Positions 15,839-28,444 of a stretch of 47,791 bases of DNA are shown piece after piece. This stretch comes from Streptomyces graminilatus (GTDB lineage Bacteria; Actinomycetota; Actinomycetes; Streptomycetales; Streptomycetaceae), in the NCBI RefSeq assembly GCF_001418565.1, contig NZ_LIQQ01000127.1, positions 2,115-49,905 on the forward strand, given 5' to 3'. Numbering within the stretch: position 1 is the first letter of the stretch; every line of letters starts with the position of its first letter. The notes below the pieces were generated by a model. It ran no database searches. It had not been told where the DNA came from and was given only the letters and a program-made list of their open reading frames with translations. The position numbers and the translations under genes are program-made.

Positions 15839-17593
15839 GTGCACATCCTGATCCTGGCCAGCGCGTTCAACAGCCTCACCCAGCGCGCCCACGCCGAACT
15901 GCGCGACCGAGGCCACACCGTGGCGGTGGAACTCGCCCTCCCCGGCAGCCCGTTGCCGGACGCCGTACGGCGGCACGCGCCGCAGCTCGTCGTGGCGCCG
16001 ATGCTGAAGACGGCGATTCCCGAGGAGGTGTGGTCGGCGTACACCTGCCTCGTCGTCCATCCGGGGCCCGTGGGTGACCGGGGACCGTCCTCCCTGGACT
16101 GGGCGATCCACGAGGGCGCCGACCAGTGGGGCGTCACCGTCCTTCAGGCCGACGGCGAGATGGACGCCGGTGACGTGTGGGCCTGCGTGCCCTGTCGGAT
16201 CCCCGAGGTGCCCAAGAGCGAGCTGTACCGGGGTGAGATCGCCGACGCCGCGATCGAGGCGCTCATGCTCGCGGTGGACCGATTCGCCGGAGGAACCCAC
16301 GTACCGTGCGAGCAGGACGCGGCAGGAACGGGCGGCGCCCGCCCGCGCTCCCGGCCGTACCTCGACCAGAGTGTCCGCCGGATCGACTGGGCCGAGGACT
16401 CCACGCGGACCGTGCTGCGCAAACTGAGGGCGGCGGACTCGCAGCCCGGAGTGCTGGACACGCTGCTCGGCGGTGAGTGGTATCTGCACGGCGGTCATCC
16501 CGAGAGCGTGCTGCGGGGCCGGCCGGGCGAACTGCTGGCCACCCGCGCGGGGGCGGTCTGCCGGGCCACCAGGGACGGCGCCGTGTGGATCCCCGAACTG
16601 CGGCCCCGGCGCGGACCCGGACAGCCGCCCACGTTCAAACTGCCCGCCGTCCTGGCCCTGGGCGACCTGCTGCCGCCGCTGCCCGAGCATGCCCCGCCCC
16701 TGTCGCCCGAGGCGCGGCACAGCACCTGGACGGACATCCGCTACCGGGAGGACGGGAACGTGGGCTTCCTGTCGTTCTCCTTCCCCGGTGGCGCCATGAG
16801 CACGGAGCAGTGCCGACGTCTGCTGGACGCCTACCGGGAGGCGTGTGCGCGGCCCACGTCGGTGCTGGTGCTGGGCGGCGAACGGGACTTCTTCTCCAAC
16901 GGGATCCACCTCAACGTCATCGAGGCCGCCGAGGACCCCGGCGCCGAGTCCTGGGCGAACATCAACGCCATCGACGACCTGGTCGAGGCCGTCCTGACGA
17001 CGACGGACCGGCTGGTGGTCTCGGCGGTCGCGGGCAACGCCGCGGCGGGCGGAGTGATGCTCGCCCTGGCGGCCGACGAGGTCTGGTGCCGTTCGGGCGC
17101 CGTGCTGAACCCGCACTACCGGCTGATGGGCCTGTACGGCTCCGAGTACTGGACCCACACCCTGCCGCGCAGGGTGGGGCCCGCGACCGCCGAACGGCTC
17201 ATGAGTGAGGCCCTCCCGGTGAGCTCGGCGAGCGCACTGCGCCTCGGACTCGTCGACCGGGTGGTCGACCGCGACCCCGACGAGTTCGCGCGGGAGGTCG
17301 GCGGCCTGGCGGCGCGCCTGGCGTCACTTCCGGCGACGGCGGCACGGATCACGGCCAAGAAGTCGGAGCTGGACCGGCTGGAGAGCGCGACCCCGCTGGC
17401 CGGCTTCCGTGAGCGGGAGCTGGACCGGATGCGCCGGACCTTCGACGACCCGGACGCCCCGTACCACGCCCTGCGGCGTTCCTTCGTCCACAAGGAGCGG
17501 CCCGTGTGCACCCCGCCGCACCTCGGTCCGGCCCCGGTTGCGCGATCCGGCCCGACCCCCTGTGCCGCGGATGTCACTGGAATGGCCCTCTAA
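15839..17593 (+). CDS. hypX: HypX (HoxX) - CO-ligand synthesis for the [NiFe] site
   Basis: This 584-aa protein has two enzymatic halves. Residues 1-200 resemble a formyl-tetrahydrofolate hydrolase/formyltransferase domain (GPSSLDWAIHEGADQWGVT, EMDAGDVWA). Residues 300-540 are a crotonase-like domain (GGERDFFSNGIHLNVIE, YGSEYWTHTLPRRVG). Work on HypX in other bacteria shows it makes the active-site CO from formyl-THF under air. The GTG at 15839 has GGAGG about five bases upstream. It lies before the structural genes, so an oxygen-tolerant maturation route is built into the cluster. The last 30 residues, rich in Pro and Cys, look variable. Confidence 0.9.
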   Translation: MHILILASAFNSLTQRAHAELRDRGHTVAVELALPGSPLPDAVRRHAPQLVVAPMLKTAIPEEVWSAYTCLVVHPGPVGDRGPSSLDWAIHEGADQWGVTVLQADGEMDAGDVWACVPCRIPEVPKSELYRGEIADAAIEALMLAVDRFAGGTHVPCEQDAAGTGGARPRSRPYLDQSVRRIDWAEDSTRTVLRKLRAADSQPGVLDTLLGGEWYLHGGHPESVLRGRPGELLATRAGAVCRATRDGAVWIPELRPRRGPGQPPTFKLPAVLALGDLLPPLPEHAPPLSPEARHSTWTDIRYREDGNVGFLSFSFPGGAMSTEQCRRLLDAYREACARPTSVLVLGGERDFFSNGIHLNVIEAAEDPGAESWANINAIDDLVEAVLTTTDRLVVSAVAGNAAAGGVMLALAADEVWCRSGAVLNPHYRLMGLYGSEYWTHTLPRRVGPATAERLMSEALPVSSASALRLGLVDRVVDRDPDEFAREVGGLAARLASLPATAARITAKKSELDRLESATPLAGFRERELDRMRRTFDDPDAPYHALRRSFVHKERPVCTPPHLGPAPVARSGPTPCAADVTGMAL

Positions 17594-17683
17594 GGCGTCT
17601 CGTCACGGCCGAACGGCTGCTACGAAGAAGAGCGACGGTCGAAATGCAGGCCTTCATCCCTTACCTCCCCAGGAGGCGGTCCC

Positions 17684-18757
<1,074 letters not shown>

Positions 18758-18866
18758 GCGTCCACCGCGAGCGACCCGAGTAACGCGGACAGCACGAGTA
18801 ATCCGCTCCCCGCTTCGTGCACCCCCCCACACGAACCCTCCCGCAACGAAGGGCACGGCACACACG

Positions 18867-20648
18867 ATGGCACCGAAGACGAAGGCGGCCGGCGACGGCA
18901 GCGGCCTGGTGGAGATGGCCTGGGACCCGATCACCCGGATCGTGGGCTCCCTGGGCATCCACACGAAGATCGACTTCAAGCAGAAGCGGGTCGCGGAGTG
19001 CTACAGCACGTCGTCGGTCTTCCGCGGCTACAGCGTCTTCATGCGCGGCAAGGACCCCCGCGACGCCCACTTCATCACCAGCCGCATCTGCGGCATCTGC
19101 GGCGACAACCACGCCACCTGCTCGGTGTACGCGCAGAACATGGCGTACGGCGTGAAGCCCCCGCATCTCGCCGAGTGGATCATCAACCTCGGCGAGTCGG
19201 CGGAGTACATGTTCGACCACAACATCTTCCAGGAGAACCTGGTGGGGGTCGACTACTGCGAGAAGATGGTCAAGGAGACCAACCCCGGCGTCCTCGAACT
19301 CGCCGAGCGCACCGAGGCCCCGCACGCCGCCGAGCACGGCTTCCGCACCATCGCCGACATCATGCGCTCGCTGAACCCCCTCGAAGGGGAGTTCTACCGC
19401 GAGGCCCTCCAGGTCAGCCGCTACACCCGCGAGATGTTCTGCCTGATGGAGGGCCGCCATGTGCACCCCTCCACGCTCTACCCGGGCGGCGTCGGCACCA
19501 TCGCCTCCGTGCAGCTCTTCACGGACTACATGAGCCGCCTGATGCGCTACGTGGAGTTCATGAAGCGCGTCGTACCCCTGCACGACGACCTGTTCGACTT
19601 CTTCTACGAGGCCCTGCCCGGGTACGAGGAGGTCGGCCGCCGCCGGGTCATGCTCGGCTGCTGGGGCGCGCTCAACGACCCCGAGTACTGCGACTTCACC
19701 TACGCCAACATGACCGACTGGGGACGGAAGATGTTCGTCACCCCCGGTGTGGTCGTGGACGGCAAACTCGTCACCAACGACCTCACCGAGATCAACCTCG
19801 GCATCCGCATCCTCCTCGGCAGCTCCTACTACGAGGACTGGCAGGGTCAGGAGCAGTTCGTCACCCACGACCCGCTCGGCAACCCGGTGGACCCGCGCCA
19901 CCCGTGGAACCAGCACACCATCCCCGCCCCGCAGAAGCGGAACTTCGACGACAAGTACAGCTGGGTCATGTCCCCGCGCTGGTTCGACGGCAAGGACCAC
20001 CTCGCCCTGGACACCGGCGGCGGCCCCCTCGCCCGCCTGTGGTCCACCGCCCTGTCCGGGCTCGTCGACATCGGGTACATCAAGGCCACCGGCCACAGCG
20101 TGGTCATCAACCTGCCCCGCACCATGACCAAGCCGGAGACCACCTTCGAGTGGAAGATCCCGAAGTGGTCCAACGCGCTGGAGCGCAACCGCGCCCGCAC
20201 CTACTTCCAGGCGTACGCCGCCGCCGTCGCCCTGCACTGCGCCGAGAAGGGCCTCGCGGAGGTCCGCGCCGGACGCACCCAGACCTGGGAGAAGTTCGAG
20301 GTCCCGGACGAGGGCATCGGAGTCGGCTTCACCGAGGCGGTACGAGGCGTCCTCTCCCACCACATGGTGATCCGCGACGGCAAGATCGCCAACTACCACC
20401 CGTACCCGCCCACCCCCTGGAACGCCAGCACCAGGGACACCTTCGGCACACCGGGCCCGTACGAGGACGCCGTGCAGAACACGCCCATCTTCGAGGAGAA
20501 CACCCCGGAGAACTTCAAGGGCATCGACATCATGCGCGCCGTCCGCAGCTTCGACCCCTGCCTGCCCTGCGGCGTCCACATGTACGTCGGCGGCAAGACC
20601 GTGAAGTCGATGCACGTGCCCACCGGTCTGAGCGGACTGGGCGGATGA
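18867..20648 (+). CDS. hhyL: Group 1h [NiFe]-hydrogenase large subunit
   Basis: This 593-aa catalytic subunit has an L1 motif RICGICGDNHATC (C75, C78) and an L2 motif DPCLPCGVH (C565, C568, H571), the four cysteines that bind the Ni-Fe site. A 22-residue tail after H571 is the part removed by a maturation protease, and a matching protease gene lies at 23989. The ATG at 18867 has only a weak, distant GAAGGG, and 109 bases separate it from hhyS, more than elsewhere in the cluster. The gene overlaps the next one by 4 bases (ATGA). Confidence 0.96.
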   Translation: MAPKTKAAGDGSGLVEMAWDPITRIVGSLGIHTKIDFKQKRVAECYSTSSVFRGYSVFMRGKDPRDAHFITSRICGICGDNHATCSVYAQNMAYGVKPPHLAEWIINLGESAEYMFDHNIFQENLVGVDYCEKMVKETNPGVLELAERTEAPHAAEHGFRTIADIMRSLNPLEGEFYREALQVSRYTREMFCLMEGRHVHPSTLYPGGVGTIASVQLFTDYMSRLMRYVEFMKRVVPLHDDLFDFFYEALPGYEEVGRRRVMLGCWGALNDPEYCDFTYANMTDWGRKMFVTPGVVVDGKLVTNDLTEINLGIRILLGSSYYEDWQGQEQFVTHDPLGNPVDPRHPWNQHTIPAPQKRNFDDKYSWVMSPRWFDGKDHLALDTGGGPLARLWSTALSGLVDIGYIKATGHSVVINLPRTMTKPETTFEWKIPKWSNALERNRARTYFQAYAAAVALHCAEKGLAEVRAGRTQTWEKFEVPDEGIGVGFTEAVRGVLSHHMVIRDGKIANYHPYPPTPWNASTRDTFGTPGPYEDAVQNTPIFEENTPENFKGIDIMRAVRSFDPCLPCGVHMYVGGKTVKSMHVPTGLSGLGG

Positions 20649-21190
20649 GCGCGCCGACGGTGACGGCGCCGGTGAACGCGGAGCAGACCGGACGCCGGGT
20701 CGAGGAGGTGCTGGAGCGGCTGACCGCGAGCGGCGACCCGGCCGCCGCCGCGGCGGCGGAGGAACTCGTCCGCTCCCTCATGGACTTCTACGGCGCCGGC
20801 CTGGCCCGCATCCTCCATCTGCTGTCCTCCGCTCCCGGCGAGGCGTCGGCGGGGCTGCTCGGTGACGAACTCGTCGCGAGCCTGCTCGTCCTGCACGAAC
20901 TGCACCCCGAGGACCGCGACACCCGCATCGCCCGCGCCCTCGACGCCGTACGGGAACACGCCCTGGACGTCGTGGACTTCGACGAGGAGAGCGGCACGCT
21001 GACCCTGCGGGCCCGGGAGAGCGGTGGCGGTGGCTGCGGTTGCGGCTCCGGCTCCGGCGCGGGCGCCCGCGAGGCCGCCGAGACGGCGCTCGCCTGCTTC
21101 GCACCCGAGGTCAGAGCCGTCGACGTACGGACCGCGCCCGCCGGGCCCACGCTCCTCCAGATCAGCACGGCACCGGCGGGGGCCCGATGA
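20645..21190 (+). CDS. NifU-like iron-sulfur protein of the hydrogenase cluster
   Basis: This 181-aa protein has a helical N-terminal half (residues 10-95) and a C-terminal half resembling the NifU C-terminal domain. The strand pair VVDFDEESGTLTLRAR is followed by a glycine run with C-G-C instead of CxxC, then a helix with a third Cys (ALACFAPEV). NifU-like HhyE in mycobacteria is proposed as an electron-transfer or cluster-delivery partner of this hydrogenase; I infer the same role here. The start ATG overlaps the hhyL stop and the stop overlaps the next ATG, so it is translated in step with both. Confidence 0.82.
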   Translation: MSAPTVTAPVNAEQTGRRVEEVLERLTASGDPAAAAAAEELVRSLMDFYGAGLARILHLLSSAPGEASAGLLGDELVASLLVLHELHPEDRDTRIARALDAVREHALDVVDFDEESGTLTLRARESGGGGCGCGSGSGAGAREAAETALACFAPEVRAVDVRTAPAGPTLLQISTAPAGAR

Positions 21191-21846
21191 CGGCGTCCCC
21201 GGCGACGCGCACGACCGGACTGCGGAGGTTCCTCACCGAGAGACCTCCGCAGCCCGAACGGTGCGAGCTGTGCGCCGCCACGGTGGAGGCGGGACACCGC
21301 CATCTCGTCGACACCGAGAAACGCGCCCTCGCCTGCGCCTGCACCCCCTGCGCCCTGCTGATGGCACAGCCGGGTGCCGCCGCGGGCCGCTTCCGCACGG
21401 TCCCGGACCGATACCTCACCGACCCCGGACACCGCCTCGACGAGAGCACGTGGGACGCGTTGCAGATCCCGGTCGGCGTCGCCTTCCTCTTCCGCAACGC
21501 GGCGCTCGACCGGCTGGTCGCCCTCTACCCCAGCCCGGCCGGAGCCACCGAGAGCGAACTCGACCCGGCCACCTGGACGTCCGTCCTCGGCGGCAGCCCC
21601 CTCGCCGGACTGCTCCAGCCCGACGTGGAGGCGCTGCTGCTGCGCCGCACCGAGGGCCGCTTCGAGTGCCACCTCGTACCGATCGACATCTGCTACGAAC
21701 TCGTCGGCCGTATGCGCCTGTTGTGGCAGGGCTTCGACGGCGGGGCCGAGGCCCGCGCCGCGCTGGACGCGTTCTTCGCGGAGGTGGCGCGACGCGCCCG
21801 GCCCGTGGGCGAGGCGGGGCAGCCGTCGGGGGAGGCGCGGTCATGA
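21187..21846 (+). CDS. DUF5947-like hydrogenase-cluster protein
   Basis: This 219-aa soluble protein has an N-terminal ERCELC motif and a second pair, ACACTPC, about 26 residues later, compatible with a zinc or iron-sulfur site. An alpha/beta region follows (VGVAFLFRN, VALYPSPAG, LLRRTEGRFECHLVPIDICYELVGRMR). I recognise the family as DUF5947, found with Hhy hydrogenases and biochemically uncharacterised. It overlaps both neighbours by 4 bases. A structural partner or assembly factor is likely, and the Cys pairs make a redox role possible. Confidence 0.82.
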   Translation: MTASPATRTTGLRRFLTERPPQPERCELCAATVEAGHRHLVDTEKRALACACTPCALLMAQPGAAAGRFRTVPDRYLTDPGHRLDESTWDALQIPVGVAFLFRNAALDRLVALYPSPAGATESELDPATWTSVLGGSPLAGLLQPDVEALLLRRTEGRFECHLVPIDICYELVGRMRLLWQGFDGGAEARAALDAFFAEVARRARPVGEAGQPSGEARS

Positions 21847-22550
21847 CGGAGTTCTCCTTCGCCTGCGTCGGCGTCCGCGCCGACCGGTACGCCGCCGGAC
21901 CGACCCTCGTCTTCCGGCTGCGCGTCACCGCCGGCGACAACGCGCGTGTGCACGCCCTCGCGCTGCGCTGCCAGATCCGTATCGAACCCGCCCGCCGCGG
22001 CTACGAGCCCGCCGAGGCAGACGGCCTCGCGGACCTCTTCGGCGAGCGCTCACGCTGGGGCAGCACCCTCCAGCCGGTGCAGTTCGCCCAGGTCGCGGTC
22101 ATGGTCCCGAGCTTCACCGGAGAGATCGAGACCGACCTCGTCGTGCCCTGCACCTACGACATGGAGATCGCCGCCACCCGCTACCTCAACGCCCTTACCG
22201 ACGGCGAGGTCCCCCTGCTGATGCTCTTCTCCGGTACGGCGTTCACCGGAGCCGGCGGTTTCCAGGTGGAGCCGGTGCCCTGGGACCGGGAGGCGGCCTT
22301 CCGGATGCCGGTCACCACCTGGCGGGAGATGGTCGAGCAGCACTTCCCCGGCTGCGGCTGGATCCGGCTGCCCCGCGACACCATGGACGCCCTCCTCGCC
22401 TACCGCTCCCGGCACGCCCTGCCCTCCTGGGAGGCGACCCTCAAGGCCCTGCTCGACGCCGACAGAACTGACGCCGACAGCCCTGTGGCCCCGCCCCGGA
22501 GCGACCCGTTCCGCGCGCTCACCGCCACCATCGGAAGGACGGATCCGTGA
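21843..22550 (+). CDS. DUF6084-like hydrogenase-cluster protein
   Basis: This 235-aa protein is beta-rich in its first half (FSFACVGVRADRY, LVFRLRVTAGD, VHALALRCQIRIEP). A middle part has FAQVAVMVPSFTG and DLVVPCTYDMEIA, and the C-terminal region is helical (TWREMVEQHFPGCGWIRLP). It matches the family I know as DUF6084, which co-occurs with actinobacterial hydrogenases. It has no transmembrane segment or recognised catalytic motif. Overlap by 4 bases with both neighbours indicates fixed stoichiometry with the hydrogenase proteins. Function unknown. Confidence 0.82.
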   Translation: MTEFSFACVGVRADRYAAGPTLVFRLRVTAGDNARVHALALRCQIRIEPARRGYEPAEADGLADLFGERSRWGSTLQPVQFAQVAVMVPSFTGEIETDLVVPCTYDMEIAATRYLNALTDGEVPLLMLFSGTAFTGAGGFQVEPVPWDREAAFRMPVTTWREMVEQHFPGCGWIRLPRDTMDALLAYRSRHALPSWEATLKALLDADRTDADSPVAPPRSDPFRALTATIGRTDP

Positions 22551-23992
22551 CCGTGACCGCGTTCGCCTCCGACACGGAGGAGCGGTTCGCCCTCGCCCGG
22601 CAGGTGGCCGACGCCGTCCTCTTCGAGGGCTACGTGCTCTACCCGTACCGCGCCTCCGCCGCCAAGAACCGGCTGCGCTGGCAGTTCGGGGTGCTGGTGC
22701 CGCCCGGCTGGGGCGCCGAGTGCGAGGAGCACGACTTCCAGCACACCGAGTGCCTGATGGAACCGAAGGGGGACGCGACCCTCTCGGTCGAGGTGCGCTT
22801 CCTGCGCGCCCGGCGGCGCACGGTGCAGCGGGCCCGCCCCGACGGCGGCTGGGACACGGTCCCCGAACTCCACCTCGACGACCGGGTGCTGGTGCCCTGG
22901 GACGAGGGCGGCGAGGAGCGTGTCGAGATGGTCGCGCCGGTGGACGAACTCCTCGGCGACGGCATCGTCCACCCCTTCCGGCTCCCCGCCCGGGAGGACA
23001 CCGAACCGGTCCTGGACGCGGCGGGCCGGACCGTCGGCCGACTGGTCCGGCGGTGCGCGGAGGTCAGCGGGACGGTCCGGCTGTCCGCCCACGAACTCGA
23101 CGGTCCCTACCGGGCCGTGCGGCTGACCGCCGTCGTCGAGAACACCAGCGACTGGACACCGACCGAGGGGCACACCGCCGACCGGGAGGCCGCGCTGCCG
23201 CACTCCCTGGTGGCAACCCACCTCCTCATGGCCCTCAGCGCCGGATCGTTCCTGTCCATGACCGATCCCCCCGAGTGGGCGAAGGGCGCGGTCGCCGCCT
23301 GCCGCAACCTGCACACCTGGCCCGTACTCGCCGGCGAACCCGGCAGCGCCGACCTCGTGCTGTCCTCGCCGATCATCCTGGAGGACCATCCGGCCATCGC
23401 GCCGGAGAGCATCGGCGCGCTCTACGACGCCACCGAGATCGACGAGATCCTCGCGCTGCGCACCGCGGCCCTCACCGACGAGGAGAAACGCGAGGCCAGG
23501 GGCACCGACGAGCGGGCCGCCGCCGTGATCGAGCTGGCGGACACGATGCCTGCCGAGGTCCTGGAACGCCTGCACGGGGCGGTGCGGAGCCTGCGCGAGG
23601 TCACCGGTCCCGGCCCCGCCGACCATGGTCCCACCGCCCCGGCCGACGGCTTTCCCGACGAGTACGGGGTGCCGCGCCCGGACACCCCCTGGTGGGACCC
23701 CGCGAGCGACGCGGGCTTCGACCCGACCGAGGACCGGGTGGTCGTGGACGGCCGGTCGGTGGGCAAGGGCAGCCGCGTCGAGCTCCACCCGGGCCTGCGG
23801 CGCACCGACGCGCAGGACATCTTCCTGCGGGGCCGCGCCGCGAAGGTCGAGGCGGTGCTGCACGACGTCGACGGCGGGGTGCACCTGGCGGTCACCGTCG
23901 AGGGCGACCCGGGCGCCGACATCCGCCGCGAGCAGGGACGGTTCCTGTACTTCCAGCCCGACGAGATCACCCCGCTGGAGGACGACGTATGA
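22547..23992 (+). CDS. Conserved hydrogenase-cluster protein of unknown function (481 aa)
   Basis: This large soluble protein begins with ADAVLFEGYVLYPYRASAAK and RLRWQFGVLVPPGWG and continues as a mixed alpha/beta region to about residue 330. A charged Pro-rich linker (385-400, PWWDP) follows. A C-terminal all-beta segment (405-480) begins DRVVVDGRSVGKGSRVELHP and ends FLYFQPDEITPL, SH3-barrel-like in rhythm. I know no named domain. The GTG at 22547 overlaps the preceding stop, and its own stop overlaps the protease start. Immediate linkage to the HhyL protease suggests a role in large-subunit assembly. This is the biggest uncharacterised piece of the cluster. Confidence 0.82.
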   Translation: MTVTAFASDTEERFALARQVADAVLFEGYVLYPYRASAAKNRLRWQFGVLVPPGWGAECEEHDFQHTECLMEPKGDATLSVEVRFLRARRRTVQRARPDGGWDTVPELHLDDRVLVPWDEGGEERVEMVAPVDELLGDGIVHPFRLPAREDTEPVLDAAGRTVGRLVRRCAEVSGTVRLSAHELDGPYRAVRLTAVVENTSDWTPTEGHTADREAALPHSLVATHLLMALSAGSFLSMTDPPEWAKGAVAACRNLHTWPVLAGEPGSADLVLSSPIILEDHPAIAPESIGALYDATEIDEILALRTAALTDEEKREARGTDERAAAVIELADTMPAEVLERLHGAVRSLREVTGPGPADHGPTAPADGFPDEYGVPRPDTPWWDPASDAGFDPTEDRVVVDGRSVGKGSRVELHPGLRRTDAQDIFLRGRAAKVEAVLHDVDGGVHLAVTVEGDPGADIRREQGRFLYFQPDEITPLEDDV

Positions 23993-24549
23993 ACCTTTCC
24001 CCACCGGAGGGCCTTCCCGCACCGGCAGGTCCGAGAACTCTCGTCGCGGGCATCGGGAACATCTTCCTCGGCGACGACGGCTTCGGCGTGGAGACCGCTC
24101 GCCGCCTGGCCGAACGGCAACTGCCGCAGCACGTCGAGGTGGTGGACATCGGCGTACGTGGCGTCCACCTCGCCTACCAGGTCCTCGACGGCTACGACAC
24201 CCTCGTCCTGGTGGACGCCACGGCACGCGGCGAAGCCCCCGGCACGCTGTACGTGATCGAGCCCGACGGCGCCGGATGCGACACCGGCGCCGTCCCCGCG
24301 ATCGACGGCCACCGGATGACCCCGGACGCCGTCCTGGCGCTGCTGGGCACCCTCTGCGCAGGCACCGGCGGACAACCGCCGCGCCGCGTCCTGGTCGTCG
24401 GTTGCGAACCGGCCTGTGTCGAGGAGGGCATCGGTCTCAGTCAGCCGGTGTCCGACGCGCTGCCGCGGGCCGTCCGGCTGATCGAAGAGCTGCTGCGGGA
24501 CGGCGTGCCGTCCGTGGCGCGGGCCTCAACCGCTGAGGCTTCGACGTGA
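23989..24549 (+). CDS. Hydrogenase maturation endopeptidase (HyaD/HoxM type)
   Basis: This 186-aa protease has the family motif GIGNIFLGDDGFG near residues 21-33, whose acidic residue binds the nickel of the precursor, then VVDIGVRGVHLAYQVLDGYDTLVLVDA and a conserved DGHRMTP region. It should cut the 22-residue tail after H571 of HhyL once the metal site is complete, closing the active site. It overlaps the upstream gene by 4 bases and is followed after 10 bases by a 36-aa membrane peptide. Length fits the family. Confidence 0.92.
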   Translation: MNLSPPEGLPAPAGPRTLVAGIGNIFLGDDGFGVETARRLAERQLPQHVEVVDIGVRGVHLAYQVLDGYDTLVLVDATARGEAPGTLYVIEPDGAGCDTGAVPAIDGHRMTPDAVLALLGTLCAGTGGQPPRRVLVVGCEPACVEEGIGLSQPVSDALPRAVRLIEELLRDGVPSVARASTAEAST

Positions 24550-24559
24550 GGAGAGATGG

Positions 24560-24670
24560 ATGAAGAAGATCGTCATCGTCATCGGCGGAGCGGCCCTGGC
24601 CGCTCTGGGAGCCCTCGTCGCCGGGGTGCTTCCCGACGTCAGGCGCTATCTGCGGATCCGGCAGATGTGA
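24560..24670 (+). CDS. DUF6893-like 36-aa membrane peptide
   Basis: A 36-residue peptide with one transmembrane stretch (residues 4-24, IVIVIGGAALAALGALVAG) and a basic, tyrosine-containing tail (PDVRRYLRIRQM). AGGAGA six bases upstream of the ATG gives a good ribosome site. It matches the small family I know as DUF6893. The hydrogenase subunits have no membrane anchor of their own, so a co-encoded one-helix peptide could tether the complex; that role is inference. It lies between the protease and hypA on the same strand. Confidence 0.75.
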   Translation: MKKIVIVIGGAALAALGALVAGVLPDVRRYLRIRQM

Positions 24671-24813
24671 ACCCCGGGCGCCACCCGGTGTCCCGCGCGG
24701 TTGCGTCGAACGGCGTACCCGCCGGCCGGTGACGGCGTGCCGGGCCGCGCGACCCGGGTGCGCGCACCTCTAATGAAGGCCGACCGGAGGCAGGCCGCAC
24801 AGGACGGAGACCC

Positions 24814-25227
24814 ATGCACGAGATGTCCGTCGCGCTGGCCGTCGTGGACCAGGTGGCAGAGGCCGCCGCGCGGGCGGGAAGCGTCACGGCGGTGCGATCG
24901 GTACGGCTCCAGGTGGGCGAACTCGCCGGTGTCGTACCCGACGCGCTCGCCTTCTCCTTCGAGTTGGCCTGTGCCGGAACCCTGCTGGAAGGCGCCGAGC
25001 TGGTCACCGAGGCGGTGCCGGGGCGGGCCCGCTGCGCGCCCTGCGCACACGAATGGGCCACCGGCATGCCACCCCGGCTGACCTGCCCCGTGTGCGACGG
25101 CACGCGCACCGAACTGCTCGCGGGCCGGGAACTGCAGATCCTCGACGTGCACTGGGACGACGGCCGCCGGCAAAGCCCCAGCCCCACGCACGCGACCGCC
25201 CGCGAACCGATCCCCGAGGAGCGCTGA
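24814..25227 (+). CDS. hypA: HypA nickel metallochaperone
   Basis: This 137-aa protein starts MHEMSVALAVVDQV, where the N-terminal Met-His-Glu binds nickel. The zinc site uses CAPC and CPVC about 25 residues apart. With HypB it delivers Ni2+ to HhyL. The C-terminal 25 residues after the zinc domain (Pro/Thr/Ala rich) are longer than usual. Four bases separate its stop from the hypB start. It begins about 140 bases after the membrane peptide gene, the largest gap inside the maturation block, so an internal promoter is possible. Confidence 0.95.
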   Translation: MHEMSVALAVVDQVAEAAARAGSVTAVRSVRLQVGELAGVVPDALAFSFELACAGTLLEGAELVTEAVPGRARCAPCAHEWATGMPPRLTCPVCDGTRTELLAGRELQILDVHWDDGRRQSPSPTHATAREPIPEER

Positions 25228-25230
25228 ACC

Positions 25231-26015
25231 ATGTGCCGTGTCGTCGACCTGCGCCAGGCCGTACTCGCGAAGAACGACGCGGGCGCCCACGAACTGCGCG
25301 CACACCTGGCGGCGCGAGGCACCGTCGTCGTCAACCTGCTGTCCAGTCCGGGCAGCGGCAAGACCGCGCTGCTGGAGCGCGAACTGCTGTGCGCGCGGGA
25401 GCGGTCCGTTCCCGTCGCCGCGCTGACCGCCGACCTCGCCACCGAGAACGACGCGGCACGCCTGGCGCGTTCGGGTGTCCCGGTCAAGCAGGTGCTCACC
25501 GACGGACTGTGCCATCTGGAATCGGGGATGCTCGCCGGGCACCTGGAAGGGTGGCTGCCCGACGACACCCGGCTGCTGTTCGTGGAGAACGTCGGCAACC
25601 TGGTCTGCCCGGCCTCCTACGACCTGGGGGAGACGCTGAGGGTCACCCTCGCCTCCGTGACGGAGGGCGAGGACAAGCCGCTCAAGTACCCCACCGCCTT
25701 CGGTCTCGCCCACCTGGTCGTGGTCACCAAGACCGACATCGCGGACGCCGTCGAGTTCGACGAGGCCGCGTTCCGCGCGAACGTGGAGCAGGTCAATCCG
25801 GGAGTCGAGGTGGTCCTGACCTCGGCGCGCCGGGGGCAGGGAGTCGGCGTGCTGCTCGACCGGGCGATGGCCGCCGCAGACGGCGCACCGGTCCACTCGC
25901 CGGTCATGGCCCGGCAACCCCACCACCACGGTCACACGCACACGCACACGCACGCGGACGACGGTCACACGCACGCGCACCCGGAGGCCACCGGCGCGAT
26001 GGCCCACACCCACTC

Positions 26016-26019
<4 letters not shown>
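25231..26019 (+). CDS. hypB: HypB GTPase, nickel insertion, with C-terminal His-rich tail
   Basis: This 262-aa G3E-family GTPase has a Walker A at SSPGSGKT (residues 38-45), the metal-site region ENVGNLVCPASYDLGE, and the guanine motif TKTD. GTP hydrolysis drives nickel transfer with HypA. The N-terminal CxxCGC nickel motif seen in E. coli HypB is absent. Instead the last 35 residues contain 12 histidines in HxH runs (HGHTHTHTHADDGHTHAH), a nickel-storage tail at the opposite end from the usual N-terminal His-rich stretch. The stop overlaps the hypF GTG by 4 bases. Confidence 0.96.
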
Positions 26020-28412
<2,393 letters not shown>

Positions 28413-28444
28413 GCGACGCGCGACCCCACAGCGAGGAGAGGCTC

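Noticed and set aside
25053..26015. In-frame extension upstream of hypF
   Set aside because: It runs through hypA and hypB in another frame; the GTG at 26016 overlapping the hypB stop begins the acylphosphatase domain.
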